Assembly: GCF_009017415.1 (NCBI RefSeq)
Contig: NC_092409.1
Location: 4,092,001-4,156,000 of the forward strand
From: Aspergillus flavus
Lineage: Eukaryota > Ascomycota > Eurotiomycetes > Eurotiales > Aspergillaceae
Direction: 5' to 3'
DNA length: 64,000 nt
Translations under genes and position numbers: made by a program
The notes under the pieces: model-generated
What the model was told of the DNA's origin: nothing
Seen by the model: only the letters and a program-made list of their open reading frames with translations
Database searches by the model: none
In this document: piece by piece, positions 10,280-22,493 of the stretch
How positions within the stretch are numbered: position 1 is the first letter of the stretch
How the letters are laid out: every line of letters starts with the position of its first letter

Positions 10280-13200
10280 TCACAGTTGTCGTGGTCTGCG
10301 GTAGTAGTCGTAGGAGGTTCTGGGATCTTCCTGTTCCACAGGCCCGTATCCCCCTGGCCGCCATCGATTGAAGGGGTGAGCGCTGTCTGTCATGGCCGGC
10401 CCCTGCGCCTGACTGAGCAGTCGTGCTTCACTCTCGTCGCCATGCTGATAGAGTCCGTTGCCCACCAGACCACTCTCTGAGTGGGACAGTGGGGTGCGGA
10501 ATGCAGGATGGACGAGGTCGTTAGTACTTGTGTCGTAGCCATCGTACTGTCTTAATCCGGATATGGAGGGAAGCGATGGCGTTGGGGACGCTGCTCGTGA
10601 GGAAGTCGGCGACCACTCCCCTAAGCCGGTCCGTGGCGTCTGCGAGCGTTCGGTGATCAAATCGTCCGGCCGGCCATAGATACCACCGCCAAACTCATCA
10701 CGGAAATCCGGCCGGTCCTTATAGTAGGAGAAGTCGAGATGATTCTCAGGAACAACCTCGAATGGAGCGGATTCTGAGGCTTCCATCTTGGACTTTCCTG
10801 GATGGGATGCTGACATGGGATCCATCGCAATATCTGTATACTCCCCCTCCACTTCTGATGTGCCAATGCGACCCCGATAGATACGTTTTAGCGCATCGGC
10901 GGCCTTTGCGTGTACCATCGGTGTGATCAGCGGCTTGGTGAGCGCCGGGTGGCCGAATTTGGAACTCAATCGATCTGACGCCTTCTTGCTCGACTTCCCG
11001 GTCTCCAAGGCTTCGGCATCGCTCAGATTTGCACGATTGTAATATTTCATGTCAATGTCGAATGTCCGCACACAGTACCACTTGAACCCTAGCAATAGAA
11101 AAGGTAATGGGATTACGCAGAAAACCATTGTCCAGGTGCCTCTAGCAGTAGCCACCAGTGCAACGACAGCGTTAGATAGAATAGCTGCAAAGATCATACG
11201 GTTGAACACGACACGCCAGAACTGGCCTCCTGACTCGTTCTTCGTCACAAGCACATATAGCAGCAAATATTTCTTCATCATCGCATCCAACCCGAAATAG
11301 AGGGCAGTAACTGGCAGAACAATGGGCTGCAAAGTCGCAAAGCACATCGCTACAGTGGCATAGAACAAGAAATAGTTATAGTAGCTTGCATATTCGAATG
11401 GAGGCGGGGCCGTCCATTCGATAGCCTGTCGCGGTGTTGGTGCCAGAAAGGTCTTGGAGAACCATACCCAAACCAAGGGAACTAGCTGGACGAGATCGAT
11501 CGCTGCTCCTAGATTCCTCTGTAACAAGTAGGTTACCCAGAAGGGAGACACATTACACAACGCACTCACGGCCTTGGAGTAGAAGCCTCCATCGATCAAA
11601 GCTTGCCAGGCATTCTCATCCTCCTTCTTGTCAATAACAGCTGCAATGAATGTCCACGCGGCTGAGAACAGTGAGAATACCACGAGATTGTTGAAGACAA
11701 AGAATGAATAGAGATGATGAAGCACGTGCCTCTCTCGAGAAGTCTTGGTTACATCACCAGCTTGGATGGACAACCGGCGGAAGATGATGGGTAGGATAAT
11801 ATACACCAAAGACGTGATGGCGGGAGATAGAATACCCTGGACAGCAGCCCAGACGTGAGGGTTGCCATTAAGAGACGTTTGAAAAGCCGGCCAGACCAAT
11901 CCTAGGTTGTTCAAATTGGACAAGAAGACGGCAATCATGGCGTTAGGAGCGATCCACAAGACTGTCAAGATCGAGACCCAGATGACGTTGACAAAACGCT
12001 TCCATTTCCGTGCCTTTTTTGACAAAGGCAGATTTTCCCAGATGAGATCATTAGGCCGCGGAGCTAGCCTAATCGTTGTTCCCTGCGGCCGCTTTTTCCG
12101 TGCAGTGTAAGCTACAGCATGAGCGTGTTCAATCTTCTCCCAGCTGACGAAACCGAACGGCATCGCATTTCGCTTATCGATCGACGCTCGGACGTGCCGG
12201 ATTTCTTCTTCTAATAACTGAATCCGATCAGTCAGATAATCAATGGCGTCTACCTTGGCGGGCGTTTCATCGCCTTTCTGTTTGCGGGGCGGCCGTATAG
12301 TAGGTCGCTTAGCCGGTAGTCGATCGGGGTTTTTAAGATATTTCGCCAACACCGACTCCAGCTGGCGCACCGCTTCATCATGTTCTTTGATGAGTTTGGG
12401 AAGACCCTTGACGTTACGGCCGATGGCGGCACGGGGTAGAGCAGCAGTGGGGTTGACATCATCGACCAAACGCATAACACCCTCGTCCGATCGTGCTGCC
12501 GATGGAATATCAGTGACCTAAGACCAGGGTCAGTATATGTACAGAAGTGTTGCATCGTGGCTCCACTAGCAGGGCGGATTCTGTACCATCAAAGTCCGGG
12601 CATGAAGGCTACGCTGGTAGTCAGAACTCTGGAAATATCTTCTCCGTAACGCGTAAACGGCCTTATAGTTCCTCCAGAGGAAAAATGCCACAATCAAGTC
12701 GAAAGCCCACGCGCAAACGACTTGACCCCAAATAGCTTGAACAGAGACATAAAGCGGAGTCATCGTCACGAAAGCGGATAACGTCGCTTTAGAGTCTTGG
12801 TTGCTCTGGGTAAGGTTAAGAGGAATCATTACACCGCAGCCGATTATGCTCAGGAAAATGAAGATATTGCGACACATCTTGGTGAAACGCAGGAAGACAG
12901 TGGCATCGAGGCCAACGCAGTCGACGAGCTCTGGCTCTCTCGTGCGCAAAACAGGTTTGACCCAGGCGAAGAGGCCTTTTCCCACCGGGGGAGGGCTATG
13001 TTTGCGATCTGCATGTTTAACCTTAGGGGCGTAGACAACCGTGTGTCGAGGTCGGAACAGCGAAAAGAGTAGGGCAAGGAGGACGGAACAACCGGCGGAG
13101 GTGGCCAATGAAGCCCAGACGGCGTTGATTTGAAACTGACCAAGTTAGCTCCAGTAGCTCTAAGAGAAAAACCAGGTATGGAGATGAACTGTGGGCCATC

Positions 13201-13334
13201 TGTGAAAGTGAGGGTGGAAAATAAAAATAAACCAAAGCACAGACAATACTTACAGCGGACTTGAAAGGATCCTGGATGAGCTTCAGGAATTGTTCTGTCG
13301 TATCCTCACGCCGCCATAGAGCATGAGTATCCAT
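10280..13334 (-). CDS. CSC1/OSCA (TMEM63)-type stress-gated cation channel family protein
   Basis: Exons 13254-13334, 12587-13135 and 10280-12517 (complement) give 955 residues. The order of parts is that of the RSN1/CSC1 family (DUF221). There is an N-terminal membrane segment near residues 35-55 and two more near 115-180. A cytosolic PHM7-type domain follows (about 200-390), with EEEIRHVRASID and the conserved block FGFVSWEKIEHAHAVAYT. Then come about seven helices (about 415-700) including the NDLIWENL lead-in and the GLVWPAFQ and AWQALIDGG regions. The long C-terminal tail is hydrophilic and Ser/Pro-rich. Family members are osmosensitive or mechanosensitive Ca2+-permeable channels, in the plasma membrane or the ER/vacuole. 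The upstream leader is strongly pyrimidine-rich on the coding strand. Confidence 0.93.
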
Positions 13335-14412
13335 GATGCCTTGACAGTCAAGGCGACATGGATTAAGGACAATAAATTAGAGTATAGAGGAAAGGGCAAG
13401 GCGAAAGGGTAAGGTAAAAAAAAAAAAAAGAATGATAATATTGCAAGAGCAATAAGACATCCAAAAGAGGGAAAACCGGGAGAATAGGAAAAAAAAAGAA
13501 AGAAGGTATGCACGATGGATGCGACAGATAAAAAGTGACAACAAGAAGGATAGATAGGAAGGCGAAAGAGTGGGTAAAGAAGTGGAGGCGGGTCTGGAAC
13601 ATATCAAACTTAGTTCGTCATCCTTTGGCTCCCAAAACTCCTTGGAACGCCTGACAGTACAGCAAGTCTGTAAATCCAGTGGGGAGTCGCCGTTCTCTTT
13701 CGTTCTCGGCGGACGATCACTTGTACGGGAGAAGGAGATCAATGATCAATCCGTATGAAAATCCATCAGTGACGTCGAACGAAGACCCTGACTCGAATGT
13801 CTCACCTGATCCCACGCATTATGCTTTTAATAGTTACTTTGGTCTCCAGCTCCATGTCCATAGTTGTTTCCACGTCCACGCGTGGGCACTTGGTAAATTC
13901 CAGATTGGGAACGGGACCCCAACGGACTAACTTCATTGAAAAGTCCCTCTCCATTCATGGCGAAATATTGGAAAACAACAGAAAGAATTTTGGACCCACT
14001 AAAAGTCTCTGATTGGTGGGAAGCTAGCTTGACTTCTGACTGCTATTTTGGGTCCCCAATCAAGGTCGTCGGTTGGCCGCAAGTCTGGAACATGGTCGAG
14101 ATTTTCTGAGACACGGGTGGGGCAAGCGCTGATTGGATGGTGCCTACCGTTTTTGCCGGAGAGCTTATGTGTTGCATGTACGTAGTAGTCCATACTAGTA
14201 GTAGTCATACGGAGTACTACTACAACATCCAATACCTATACCAAACTACTACGACTATTCTACTACTTCCCTCGCCGGACAGAGTAGCTGGATACATAAT
14301 AATTATCACACCACGGAACTTAGGAGACTGCTTCCGAAAAGAAGAGATGGAGGAACAAAGAAAAATGCGAGAACTCTAAAGTGCCCAATGAAAGTCTCAA
14401 GAAACAAACAAC
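13335..14412. other. Promoter/leader of the CSC1-like gene and intergenic DNA
   Basis: From 13,370 to about 13,570 the plus strand is purine-rich with A runs, meaning C/T-rich on the coding strand of the CSC1-like gene, as in many fungal leaders. Near 14,170-14,270 there are several TAGTAG and TACTAC copies on both strands, which could form imperfect hairpins. No gene is supported. Confidence 0.6.
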
Positions 14413-14420
14413 ATGGTAAA

Positions 14421-14429
14421 TATAAAAGG
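14421..14429 (+). promoter_or_regulatory. Candidate TATA box of the small secreted protein gene
   Basis: TATAAAAGG lies 73 bp before the ATG at 14494. Its position argues that translation starts at 14494 rather than at the upstream in-frame ATG at 14413. Confidence 0.5.
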
Positions 14430-14493
14430 AGCCCTACCAAGGCTTCTTCTTATCCTACCAGGCGGTTACTGTTCAAGTATCTCGATTATCAGT

Positions 14494-14880
14494 ATGAAGA
14501 CGATCATCCACTCGGCGTTGTTCCTTGCCTTTCTTTCTGCCAATCCCGTGGGTGCAGTACCGCCTCTGAGCCCACCGGCTGCCAATTCCCCTGCCAATTC
14601 GCCTCTAAACACACCTTTAGAGGTGTTGGAGTCAAAAGTTGTCACCGGCGTAAGCCAACCCCGACTGCAAGACAGTATAAACTATACAACTGACCGGATA
14701 AAGAAATGCTTTATAGTCGCCCGAGGTGTTAGTGAATGTTCAACCAGCTCGCCTGGTAAAGGATGGTCAGTCCGTTGTCATCCAGAATTCCAAGTAAGAA
14801 AGCCCCTGAGGTTGCTTGACTGTATCTATGCTAAACCTAGTAGTGCACTCGCAAATGGAATCCATGCACTGTTCACATAG
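14494..14880 (+). CDS. Candidate small secreted protein
   Basis: The reading frame from 14494 encodes 128 residues with a typical signal peptide: Lys at position 2, hydrophobic core IIHSALFLAFL, and a likely cleavage after PVGA. The mature start is rich in Pro, Ser and Asn (PPLSPPAANSPANSP). One NYT sequon and four cysteines follow. I do not recognise the family. A strong intron-like element (GTAAGA at 14794, GCTAAAC and CTAG ending at 14840) may shorten the product: splicing it would place a stop directly after RCHPEFQ, leaving three cysteines. Small cysteine-containing secreted proteins in fungi include antimicrobial and host-interaction proteins, but no function can be assigned here. Confidence 0.45.
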   Translation: MKTIIHSALFLAFLSANPVGAVPPLSPPAANSPANSPLNTPLEVLESKVVTGVSQPRLQDSINYTTDRIKKCFIVARGVSECSTSSPGKGWSVRCHPEFQVRKPLRLLDCIYAKPSSALANGIHALFT

Positions 14881-15990
14881 TCACCACCAGGGCCAAGGAG
14901 GTTATAGTTGATCGTGGGGCATGGTGCCAATGAAGAGCTCCCTAGACACGGAGCCACTGCAAACATTTCACGGGAGGTGATAATCATCAGTTATAGTACG
15001 GGGTATACATATGTCTGGGGTTCGAAGGGGCGGTGCAACCCCGTGCTTGTGGGTCAGGAGAGGAAATGTGGCTGATTTAATAGTACCATTGCCAATAGTG
15101 AACCAATTCGCCGGACTTCGTAGACTTTCGTCCTCGATGCTAGTCTACTCTCGGATAGATGGGATACTGCTCAGAAAGGGGATTGCATGTGTCATATCTC
15201 CTAGGGTAACAGGAAAAACAGGGAAAGGAGTCGCTTGGGATTTGGATACTGTCGAGTAGTATTGCTGATTTCCCTTCATGAAGAGTACGATGGCCTGAGG
15301 CATGAAACCACAACGACACTCATTGCCTAATATGGCAGCAACCTCCCATGCGAAAAATGAATGAGCGTTGATATGTACGTATGGCAGGATGTACTGTGTA
15401 CACTGTAGGGGGGAAGCTGTGGGGCACGAACAGGTGTATGAACTGATGAAGTACTGCGTACCTACCCGTCATACCATACACACTGGACCCCAAATAGAAC
15501 ACAATGAAACACATCTTCAATGCGATTCTGGGAATTCTGGTCCGGAACTTCATTCATCGTCTCGATACCAGGGGCCGGAGTACAGACGTACCTACCTAGC
15601 ACTGATTGACGTATCGAGTTTGGTGCTTCGTAAGGCTGAGGACCGCCACAATTCTGCAGTGGGGCTCCTTACCTCGTGCGTGGGAGCAGGTACGAATCAA
15701 CATCCCATGGACTAGTGACAGTAAAAAAGCCTGAGAGAAGGATAGCGCGTATAGATGCATCAATTAATTAAGTGGATTCATCCTCATACTACTTCTACAT
15801 ACATCGTAATTGACCAATCATTCAACTCCAGCTTCCCCAGTCATGCAATATTTCCAGTCACCAAAAGCGGCCTCCACTTTTACAGTCAAATATGTTTCTT
15901 TTGTTCGTTTCCGTTCTTGGATTGATCAATTTATGTACTGGTATCTGATTTCTTTCTTCGTATCGGCAGAGACATCGTATCAAGAGACAT
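14881..15990. other. Intergenic, no gene seen
   Basis: 1.1 kb between the candidate secreted protein and the aldolase stop. Reading frames at 15011 and 15368 have no protein-like composition or flanking signals. The segment near 15,370-15,480 holds scattered TACGTA and GTACTG words. The last 250 bp are AT-rich and likely the aldolase 3' untranslated region. Confidence 0.6.
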
Positions 15991-17265
15991 TTACAGCTGA
16001 CCAGCAGTGTTGAAGTCCTCCAGGGCGACCTTGACACGCTGGCTCATGGTCTTCTCACCCTCACGCACCCACACGCGGGGGTCGAAGGACTTCTTGTTGG
16101 GCTTGTCCTCGCCCTCGGGGTTGCCAACGGCGGTCATGAGGTAGTCCTTCTTCTTCAGGATGTAGTCACGGATACCGGACATGTAGGCGAACTGCATGTC
16201 AGTGTCGACGTTGACCTTGACGACACCATAGCTGATGGCCTCCTTGTACTCCTCCTTGGAGGAACCAGAGCCACCGTGGAAGACGAAGAAGACAGGCTTG
16301 TCCTTGTTGGAGCCAATCTTCTCCTTGACGTAAGCCTGGTGCTTCTTGAGAAGCTCGGGGTGGAGCTTGACGTTGCCGGGCTTGTAGACACCGTGGACAT
16401 TACCGAAACCAGCGGCAATGGAGAAGTAAGGGCTGATGGGGGAGAGAGCCTTGTGAATGGCGAGGATATCCTCGGGCTGGGTGTACAGGGAGTTGTTGTC
16501 AACGTCCTCGTTGTTGACACCATCCTCCTCACCACCAGTGATACCGATTTCCTAAGATTCGTTAGACCTCGGCCATGCCATTTGCAGGGGAAGATGCATC
16601 ACTCACCATCTCGAGCCACTGCTTCATGGGGGCAGCGCGCTTGAGGTAGGCGGCGGTGGTCTGGATGTTGTAGTCGACGGGCTCCTCAGACAGATCGATC
16701 ATGTGGCTGGAGAAGAGGGGCTCGCCGTGGAGCTTGAAGTAGCGCTCATCCTCGTCGAGGAGGCCATCGAGCCAAGGGAGGAGCTTCTTGGCGCAGTGGT
16801 CGGTGTGAAGGACAACAGGGATACCGTAGGCGGGAGCAAGGCTACGGATGTAGTGGGCAGCAGCGATACCACCGGCAATGGAGGCCTGCTGGCCGTCATT
16901 GCTGACACCCTAAGGGACATTAGTGGGTTGCTCGGAGCTGTTGATCCAGATGCACGTAGGGATCGATTTCGACTTACCTTGCCAGCGAAGTAGGCAGCAC
17001 CACCCTGAGAGAGCTGGAGGACGATGGGGCAGTTCTGGTCGCGAGCAGCCTCGAGGGAAGCAACGACGGTGGAAGAGGAGGTCACGTTCTAGACACGGGT
17101 GAAACCGTCAATTGGATAATTCACATCGAAGGTTCCACCGAGACTACTTACAACGGCGGGGATGGCATAGTTGTTCTGCTGCGCGTGCTCGAAGAGACGG
17201 AGGACGTCATCACCGACGATGACACCAGTCTTGCGGGAAAGCTTCTCAAGGACACCGACACCCAT
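15991..17265 (-). CDS. fbaA: Fructose-bisphosphate aldolase, class II
   Basis: Zinc-dependent cleavage of fructose 1,6-bisphosphate to glyceraldehyde 3-phosphate and dihydroxyacetone phosphate in cytosolic glycolysis and gluconeogenesis. Exons 17152-17265, 16978-17088, 16607-16909 and 15991-16551 (complement) give 362 residues, against 359 in yeast Fba1. Visible motifs are VVLHTDHCAKK with a zinc-binding His and the catalytic Asp, EMEIGITGGEEDGV, GFGNVHGVYKPG with further metal ligands, VFHGGSGSS for phosphate binding, and VKVNVDTDMQ. All three introns are short with GT-AG ends. Codon use is strongly biased to C-ending codons, as expected of an abundant enzyme. The upstream region is C/T-rich on the coding strand. 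Confidence 0.97.
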
Positions 17266-19979
17266 TGTGATAGTTGAAAGATTCGATCAGATAGCTGGTC
17301 TTACTCGACTAGGAATTGGATTAGTTTGGGAGAAGAAATGGAAGAGGAGAAGGAAAGGATGGAGGAGGAAGTGAACAGCTAGAAATAAGTTCTGTAGGAG
17401 CTTCCGAACTAAGGATCTTTACCGAACGACGAATACGGAGCAGGGGATTTAATAAAAGTGTCATTGGCAAAGGGAGGGACGAGGAGGGGCAGCTGAGCCA
17501 CTAATGGAGGGGCAACAGCACTCGAAAGAACTCACCGGGTAGTGGGGAACGGATGGTATCAGTATGATTTCACTGACCGGTTGCTGGCGTGATGCTGAGA
17601 ATTGGAGGGGAGGGGAAAGAAGAAGAGGCGGGGGTTATGATGATATATAAGAAAAAGGGAAAAAAGGAGAAAGAAGAAGAAGCCGAGAAACAAGGCAGAA
17701 GAAGTAGTATTTAGTTAGTCATTTCCCAGTGCCCGAGGGTAATGGATGGAAGTTCGTGTCCTTCTTCCCTTTTCTTCCCGTGACGACTTGGACTTGTTTG
17801 GTGGGGTTCAACGATGACGCTGGTTGCTGGCCTCAGGCCCAACAGGACCCAGGCGCCTCCCGAAAATCCCCGCCATCACATGACATCATCACCTTCTCTT
17901 CTTCCATGGACCCGAAACACCTATGACATGCCATTCATGCAGTGTAGAAATTAGAAAATAGATAATAATTCTCCTGTATGAGATCCACCTTCAACCCCCG
18001 TTCTGGATACCCTCATTAACCGGTTCATAAACACAACATGACAAATTTGAATTGTGATGTTGTTGTTGCGCGAATCTGGGGTTCTCCCCTCCTGCTAAAA
18101 GATTGACCCATTCCCTCTCCGTATTTCTTTCGTGCTATAGCCAAACATCGGGGAAATCGGCGGAGATCTCATCCCCGTACCCGTTCTTTCCTTTCCAACT
18201 CGTTCGGCATCTTTCTGTCCTTTGCGTCTTTTTATGTCTAGGCCCTCTTGTCCCTGCTCAGCTGACCCTAAAAAAGAAAATAGTCATAATACTAAAATTG
18301 AAAAAGGTGGGGAAGCTTCACGCAGTCGGTGTTGTTATATTCCGGATCTCAAAATAGTACTATCTATGCATCGATCCTCGGGATGTCCCCTTGATAAACG
18401 ATCACATTCGCGGTTCATTGGTGGAAAGGAGCCCTACATCTCATTCCGCCTGTCATGGAACAACGATTTACTTGCGTGTGGCTACTAATCAATACCCGCC
18501 AAAATGCGTATACTTGATGCTATTCATAACGTAAACTTCATTCACCATAGTGACACTAGGGATTCTGTGACTAATCTGTCACCCATGCAAGCTGCTGGGA
18601 TTGCAAAGCGATCTAAATAGGGCCATGGGTTGCATAATATGCCAGAGGATCTGCGTAATGAGCTAATGAGATACTTACACATTCCACAGTCCTCAATTGA
18701 TGTGGGACGTAGCGTTGAATCCTGACTAAAATATGCACAGTATCTGCATGAATTGTGCTCCAAACGTTGAATGGGTTGGATTAGCCCTAGGATGGTCACC
18801 TCTTCTTTGACCATGTAGCTCTCGGTCTAGATCTGTAACCGGGGACTTGATATGACGAAAAAGCTCACTTTGTCTTATACTACTATGCCGTGTCTACAGC
18901 TTTCTCAAAGCAGGCTTATACAGACCTGGTCCACCGTATTTGACTCTTTGAATTGTGATTGCCCAGTAATTCTTTAGTTTTACTGGTTCCTAGAGCAGGT
19001 TAACGCGCCTGTCCATTGAAATTGCACTATTTGAAATTATACTACATCAATAAGAAGACTTATTTCCTTGATTCATTATGCATCTTATCTGCCGCTTGTA
19101 AAAGAATGTTCTATGTGCTACATCTCGTTTGAGAGTTGCCGTTGGTTGAAAAGAGGTTATGTGGTAAGTGCCTGACAAGTGGCCAATAATACACTCTAAT
19201 AGCCCGACAACGATCATCGATACTTTTATATCCCACCAATCATGCCATATACTTATACTGAAAGATTAGTGGGTGTTTGGTGAAGATATGAATTGACATA
19301 CCTTGATGTAGGCTGGACTGTCATAGTCAACAACCGGAGCCGACATGCATAGCAGTGGTACTTCGATGTATGGCCCAGGGAGCTTATTAACGAGAGGTCT
19401 TAAACAATAGAGATGATATAGATAGGTGCACCGTACAATAATGATTAGACTTCCTTTTCTCTCTCTAAGTATCAAATCCGAGCTTCGTCTTAAGTAACCT
19501 ATTCAAAATAATCTTAGGGTGTAACGGACAAAACTGCTGCAGGCGTCAACCTATGACCAAAGAGCATACACTCTCAACCTGATCTTATTCTGTACGAAAA
19601 GTCCTTTCAAAGAACTACGTACTGGAATCCTGACTGGTATCCACTTTAATGATACGAAGCAAGTACAAGGTTTTCTATCCCTTCCCCAAGCATCTCCCTG
19701 AACCTATCTAACTAATATATCGGATAACAGCGGCGATTGCAACATTTTTGGCGAGATTTGCGCCTTATGATACCTGGTAATGAAGGTCATATAGAGCCTT
19801 AAGGGATCCACTCCTTGACTCGTCACGTTCCCCGCAAACTCAATCCTGGTGGATAATTTCTGGATATATAAAATGAGCTACCGTCCCACCATCCCCGCGT
19901 TAACCCCTATCCCAATTGCATCCATAGTAATTGAGCCCCGTCAAACAGAACAAGTCACCACAGCTTTATCTCCTGCGCC
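17266..19979. other. 2.7 kb gene-poor stretch with the aldolase promoter
   Basis: The first 450 bp hold the aldolase leader and promoter. Two blocks (about 17,320-17,370 and 17,600-17,700) are nearly all purine on the plus strand, meaning C/T-rich on the aldolase coding strand, with TATATAAG at about 17,643. The remainder to 19,860 is AT-richer, without a coding signature in any frame. I see no tRNA or repeat structure. A TATA box for the next gene is at 19,865. Confidence 0.6.
19865..19872 (+). promoter_or_regulatory. TATA box of the cysteine synthase-like gene
   Basis: TATATAAA lies 115 bp before the ATG at 19980. A TGACTCG word lies further upstream near 19,815, one base from the bZIP core TGACTCA. 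The intact promoter suggests that the gene is, or until recently was, transcribed. Confidence 0.55.
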
Positions 19980-20923
19980 ATGCGTCTCCCCCCACCATCA
20001 GTCACACGCTCCTTAGAGGTGATCGGCAATACACCAGTTGTACGCCTCCAACATGTCGTACCTAGCCATTGCGCTCAAATCTTCCTAAAGATAGAATCCA
20101 CCAACCCCACAGGATCATACAAAGACCGCATGGCAAAGTCCATGATCGAAGAAGCCGAACGCCGGGGTGATCTAAAACCAGGCACAACAATCGTGGAAGC
20201 CACGGGCGGAAGCACGGGCTCATCACTAGCCTTCGTGTGCGCAGTGGAAGGCTACCGATTCCACGTAGTCTCGTCGAATGCATTCGCCACAGAAAGTTAC
20301 GAACTATGGCTGCATTTGGAGCCAACCTGGACTTGATCCATAGTCCCTCTGGCAAGATCACACCGACCCTCATTCCTTCCATGATCCGTCACGCAGAGGA
20401 GGTTTCTAGATCAGATGGGTATTACTTTACCAACCAATTTAAGAACCGAGACGCTCTCGTCGGGTACGAGACTATTGGCCGTGAACTGGTTCAGCAGGTT
20501 CCTGAGATTGATGCGTTCTGTGGTGCTGTTGGGACGGAGGGGATGGTTATGGGTGTTGCACGAGTTCCGAAGGCAAAACGGCCGGAGACTCTTATTTCTG
20601 TTCTTGAGCCGGCTTTTTCACCCACAATTACTCAGGGTCGTCCTGGGACTCACCATGTTGAGGGAATTGGGATTGGGATTATCCCGCCTTTGCTCGATCG
20701 ACAGCTCTATGATGAGGCGCTTGCGATTTCAGAGGATGAGGGACGGCGTATGTGCCGCCGGCTGGCTAGGCAAGAAGGACTGCTAGTCGGGACGTCAACC
20801 GGCCTTAATGTTGTGGCTGCGATTAAACTAGCGAGGAAGCTAGGTTCCGGGAAAACAGTCGTTACCGTAGCGGCGGATACGGGTCTTAAATATTTGATGG
20901 GAGACTTGTTCACTGATGAGTAA
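19980..20923 (+). pseudogene. Cysteine synthase-like PLP enzyme, frameshifted
   Basis: The sequence reads as a fold-type II PLP enzyme of the O-acetylserine sulfhydrylase/cystathionine beta-synthase group, about 314 codons in all. The N-terminal part has IGNTPVVRL, then NPTGSYKDRMAKSM with the PLP-binding Lys, and ATGGSTGSSLAF. The C-terminal part has GAVGTEGMVMGV, EGIGIGIIPP, LVGTSTGLNV and TVAADTGLKY. The two parts are in different frames: after about 20,294 the first frame runs into a stop at 20,334-20,336 and the family pattern resumes one frame over (KLRTMAAFGANLDL). The span is 944 bp, one short of a multiple of three, so a single base appears lost in the AAA run. The rest of the frame is undamaged, so this is either a very recent mutation or a sequence error. 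No intron is seen. Confidence 0.85.
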
Positions 20924-22493
20924 TGGAAAGATGGAAATAATCTACTGACTTCGGGAGACTCCTGCCTGAAAGCTACCATGTCTTGGGTTCAGAGTGGAAC
21001 TGCGTGGTACTCAACGAATCGTTTCTTGGAGTTGATATTATTTCCAAAGCTGAGGGGAAATGGCGAGGAGTGGATCTATAGCATTAGTGCTGGGGGACCG
21101 CTGTCTCAGAGGAAGAGTAACTTATACATGGGTCTTTCGGTCTTTCAATTAATCATAGATTACCGAAAGAACCTAAGGCAGAGCAGAAACGAAAGCACAA
21201 CCTCCTCATAGTTGAGTTGAGTTATAGAAGTAAAGATGCTACTAGAACTCGGAAAGCTAGCCTGAAAAGGCATAGATAAGGACTGAAACTGTGGGGCTGC
21301 TCAAGAAGCTCTCGGAAAGCTAACCAGCTTGGTACATCGAACATGTTTCTATAGTTTGTACTTTGTAGTAGTGAAGATTTGACTTTTGTGCGTAGAAGAG
21401 CAGTGTCGTTGCTCGGATAGACCAGCCTAAAGTCTTGGAGGATGATATCCATGAGGATAAATATCTGGTCCACGAGCCATGACTCACCCGTCCGGAGCTC
21501 GACAAGGAAAACGAAGCGACGAAAGCTGAAACCAGAATCTGCTCGAATAAAGGCTGATAAGACGGTTCAGCCGGAAAGGAATCACCATTTCCGCAGATGG
21601 TTGGACGATCAGTTGATAGTCTAGTTCCTTGCACAGCTTGCGAGCTGTGAACCATAAAAAGGCCTCCGTAGACCCCAGGATAGGGTTTTCTAATTCGTCT
21701 GCATTGGGAACATTCTGGGTGGTTTTCATCACACTTTTTGCCAATCCAAACATTCAGATCTGAACATGTAGTAGTGAAGCGGAGCTCTCCCCTTGATTTT
21801 GCGTCGTAGACATTGTGCGCAGCCCCTACTCCAGGTCACAGACCGGACCATGAGAGTACAGAGAATATGAATCGAATCTTGGGCTTAACCTGCCGTGCTA
21901 TAGGACCTCCTCCTACCAAAAGGTACTAATGTCGACTCAAAATCAAGGTCGGTGAGCAGGCTTTCTCCGATGCTCTCTGTAATTGAAACGTATCGAATGA
22001 ACCTGGTAAATCCTCCTGACAGTGTTCACCAAACATCAGCTCGCATTCTATAAGATTCCAGAGGCCAACCTTGAGATTGTCTCAGTGTCGAAGGAAGCAA
22101 ATGGTTGAACCAGTGTGGACTTTGCCCTACTTACATAAGCGGGAAATACGAATTAGGCAGGTGACGGCGACAATGATTGGAAGTACATAGGGCTTGGGCC
22201 ACTTTGAAGGTGCCCAAGATTGTCAAATAGATGATATCTAACAAGGATAAGAGGACATCTGGATGATCGCCTTCTTTGTGTATTCAATCAGGTTCAAAAC
22301 TCCACTGCTTAGAAATCAAGACTCAGGTCTCATAGCCCAATACCGCGGTGATTCGATTTTGCCAAGCAGAGTACTCCGGCACAAAAGTAGATATAAGAGT
22401 ATCCTCCCAGTCTCTGGTAAGCTGTGTTGCCTTCTACTGTCAAAGCACTTCTAAGATATACATTGGCATATCTCACTCTGCCCCTGACCAGCA
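20924..22493. other. Intergenic, no gene confirmed
   Basis: 1.6 kb between the cysteine synthase-like gene and the SDR gene. Minus-strand frames between 21,222 and 21,753 overlap in three frames and look slightly protein-like, but no consistent splice pattern joins them and I recognise no domain. It might be a decayed gene, but I cannot support that. Confidence 0.45.

Noticed and set aside
21222..21753. Cluster of minus-strand frames that might form a gene
   Set aside because: Three frames overlap, no good intron connects them, and no domain is recognised.
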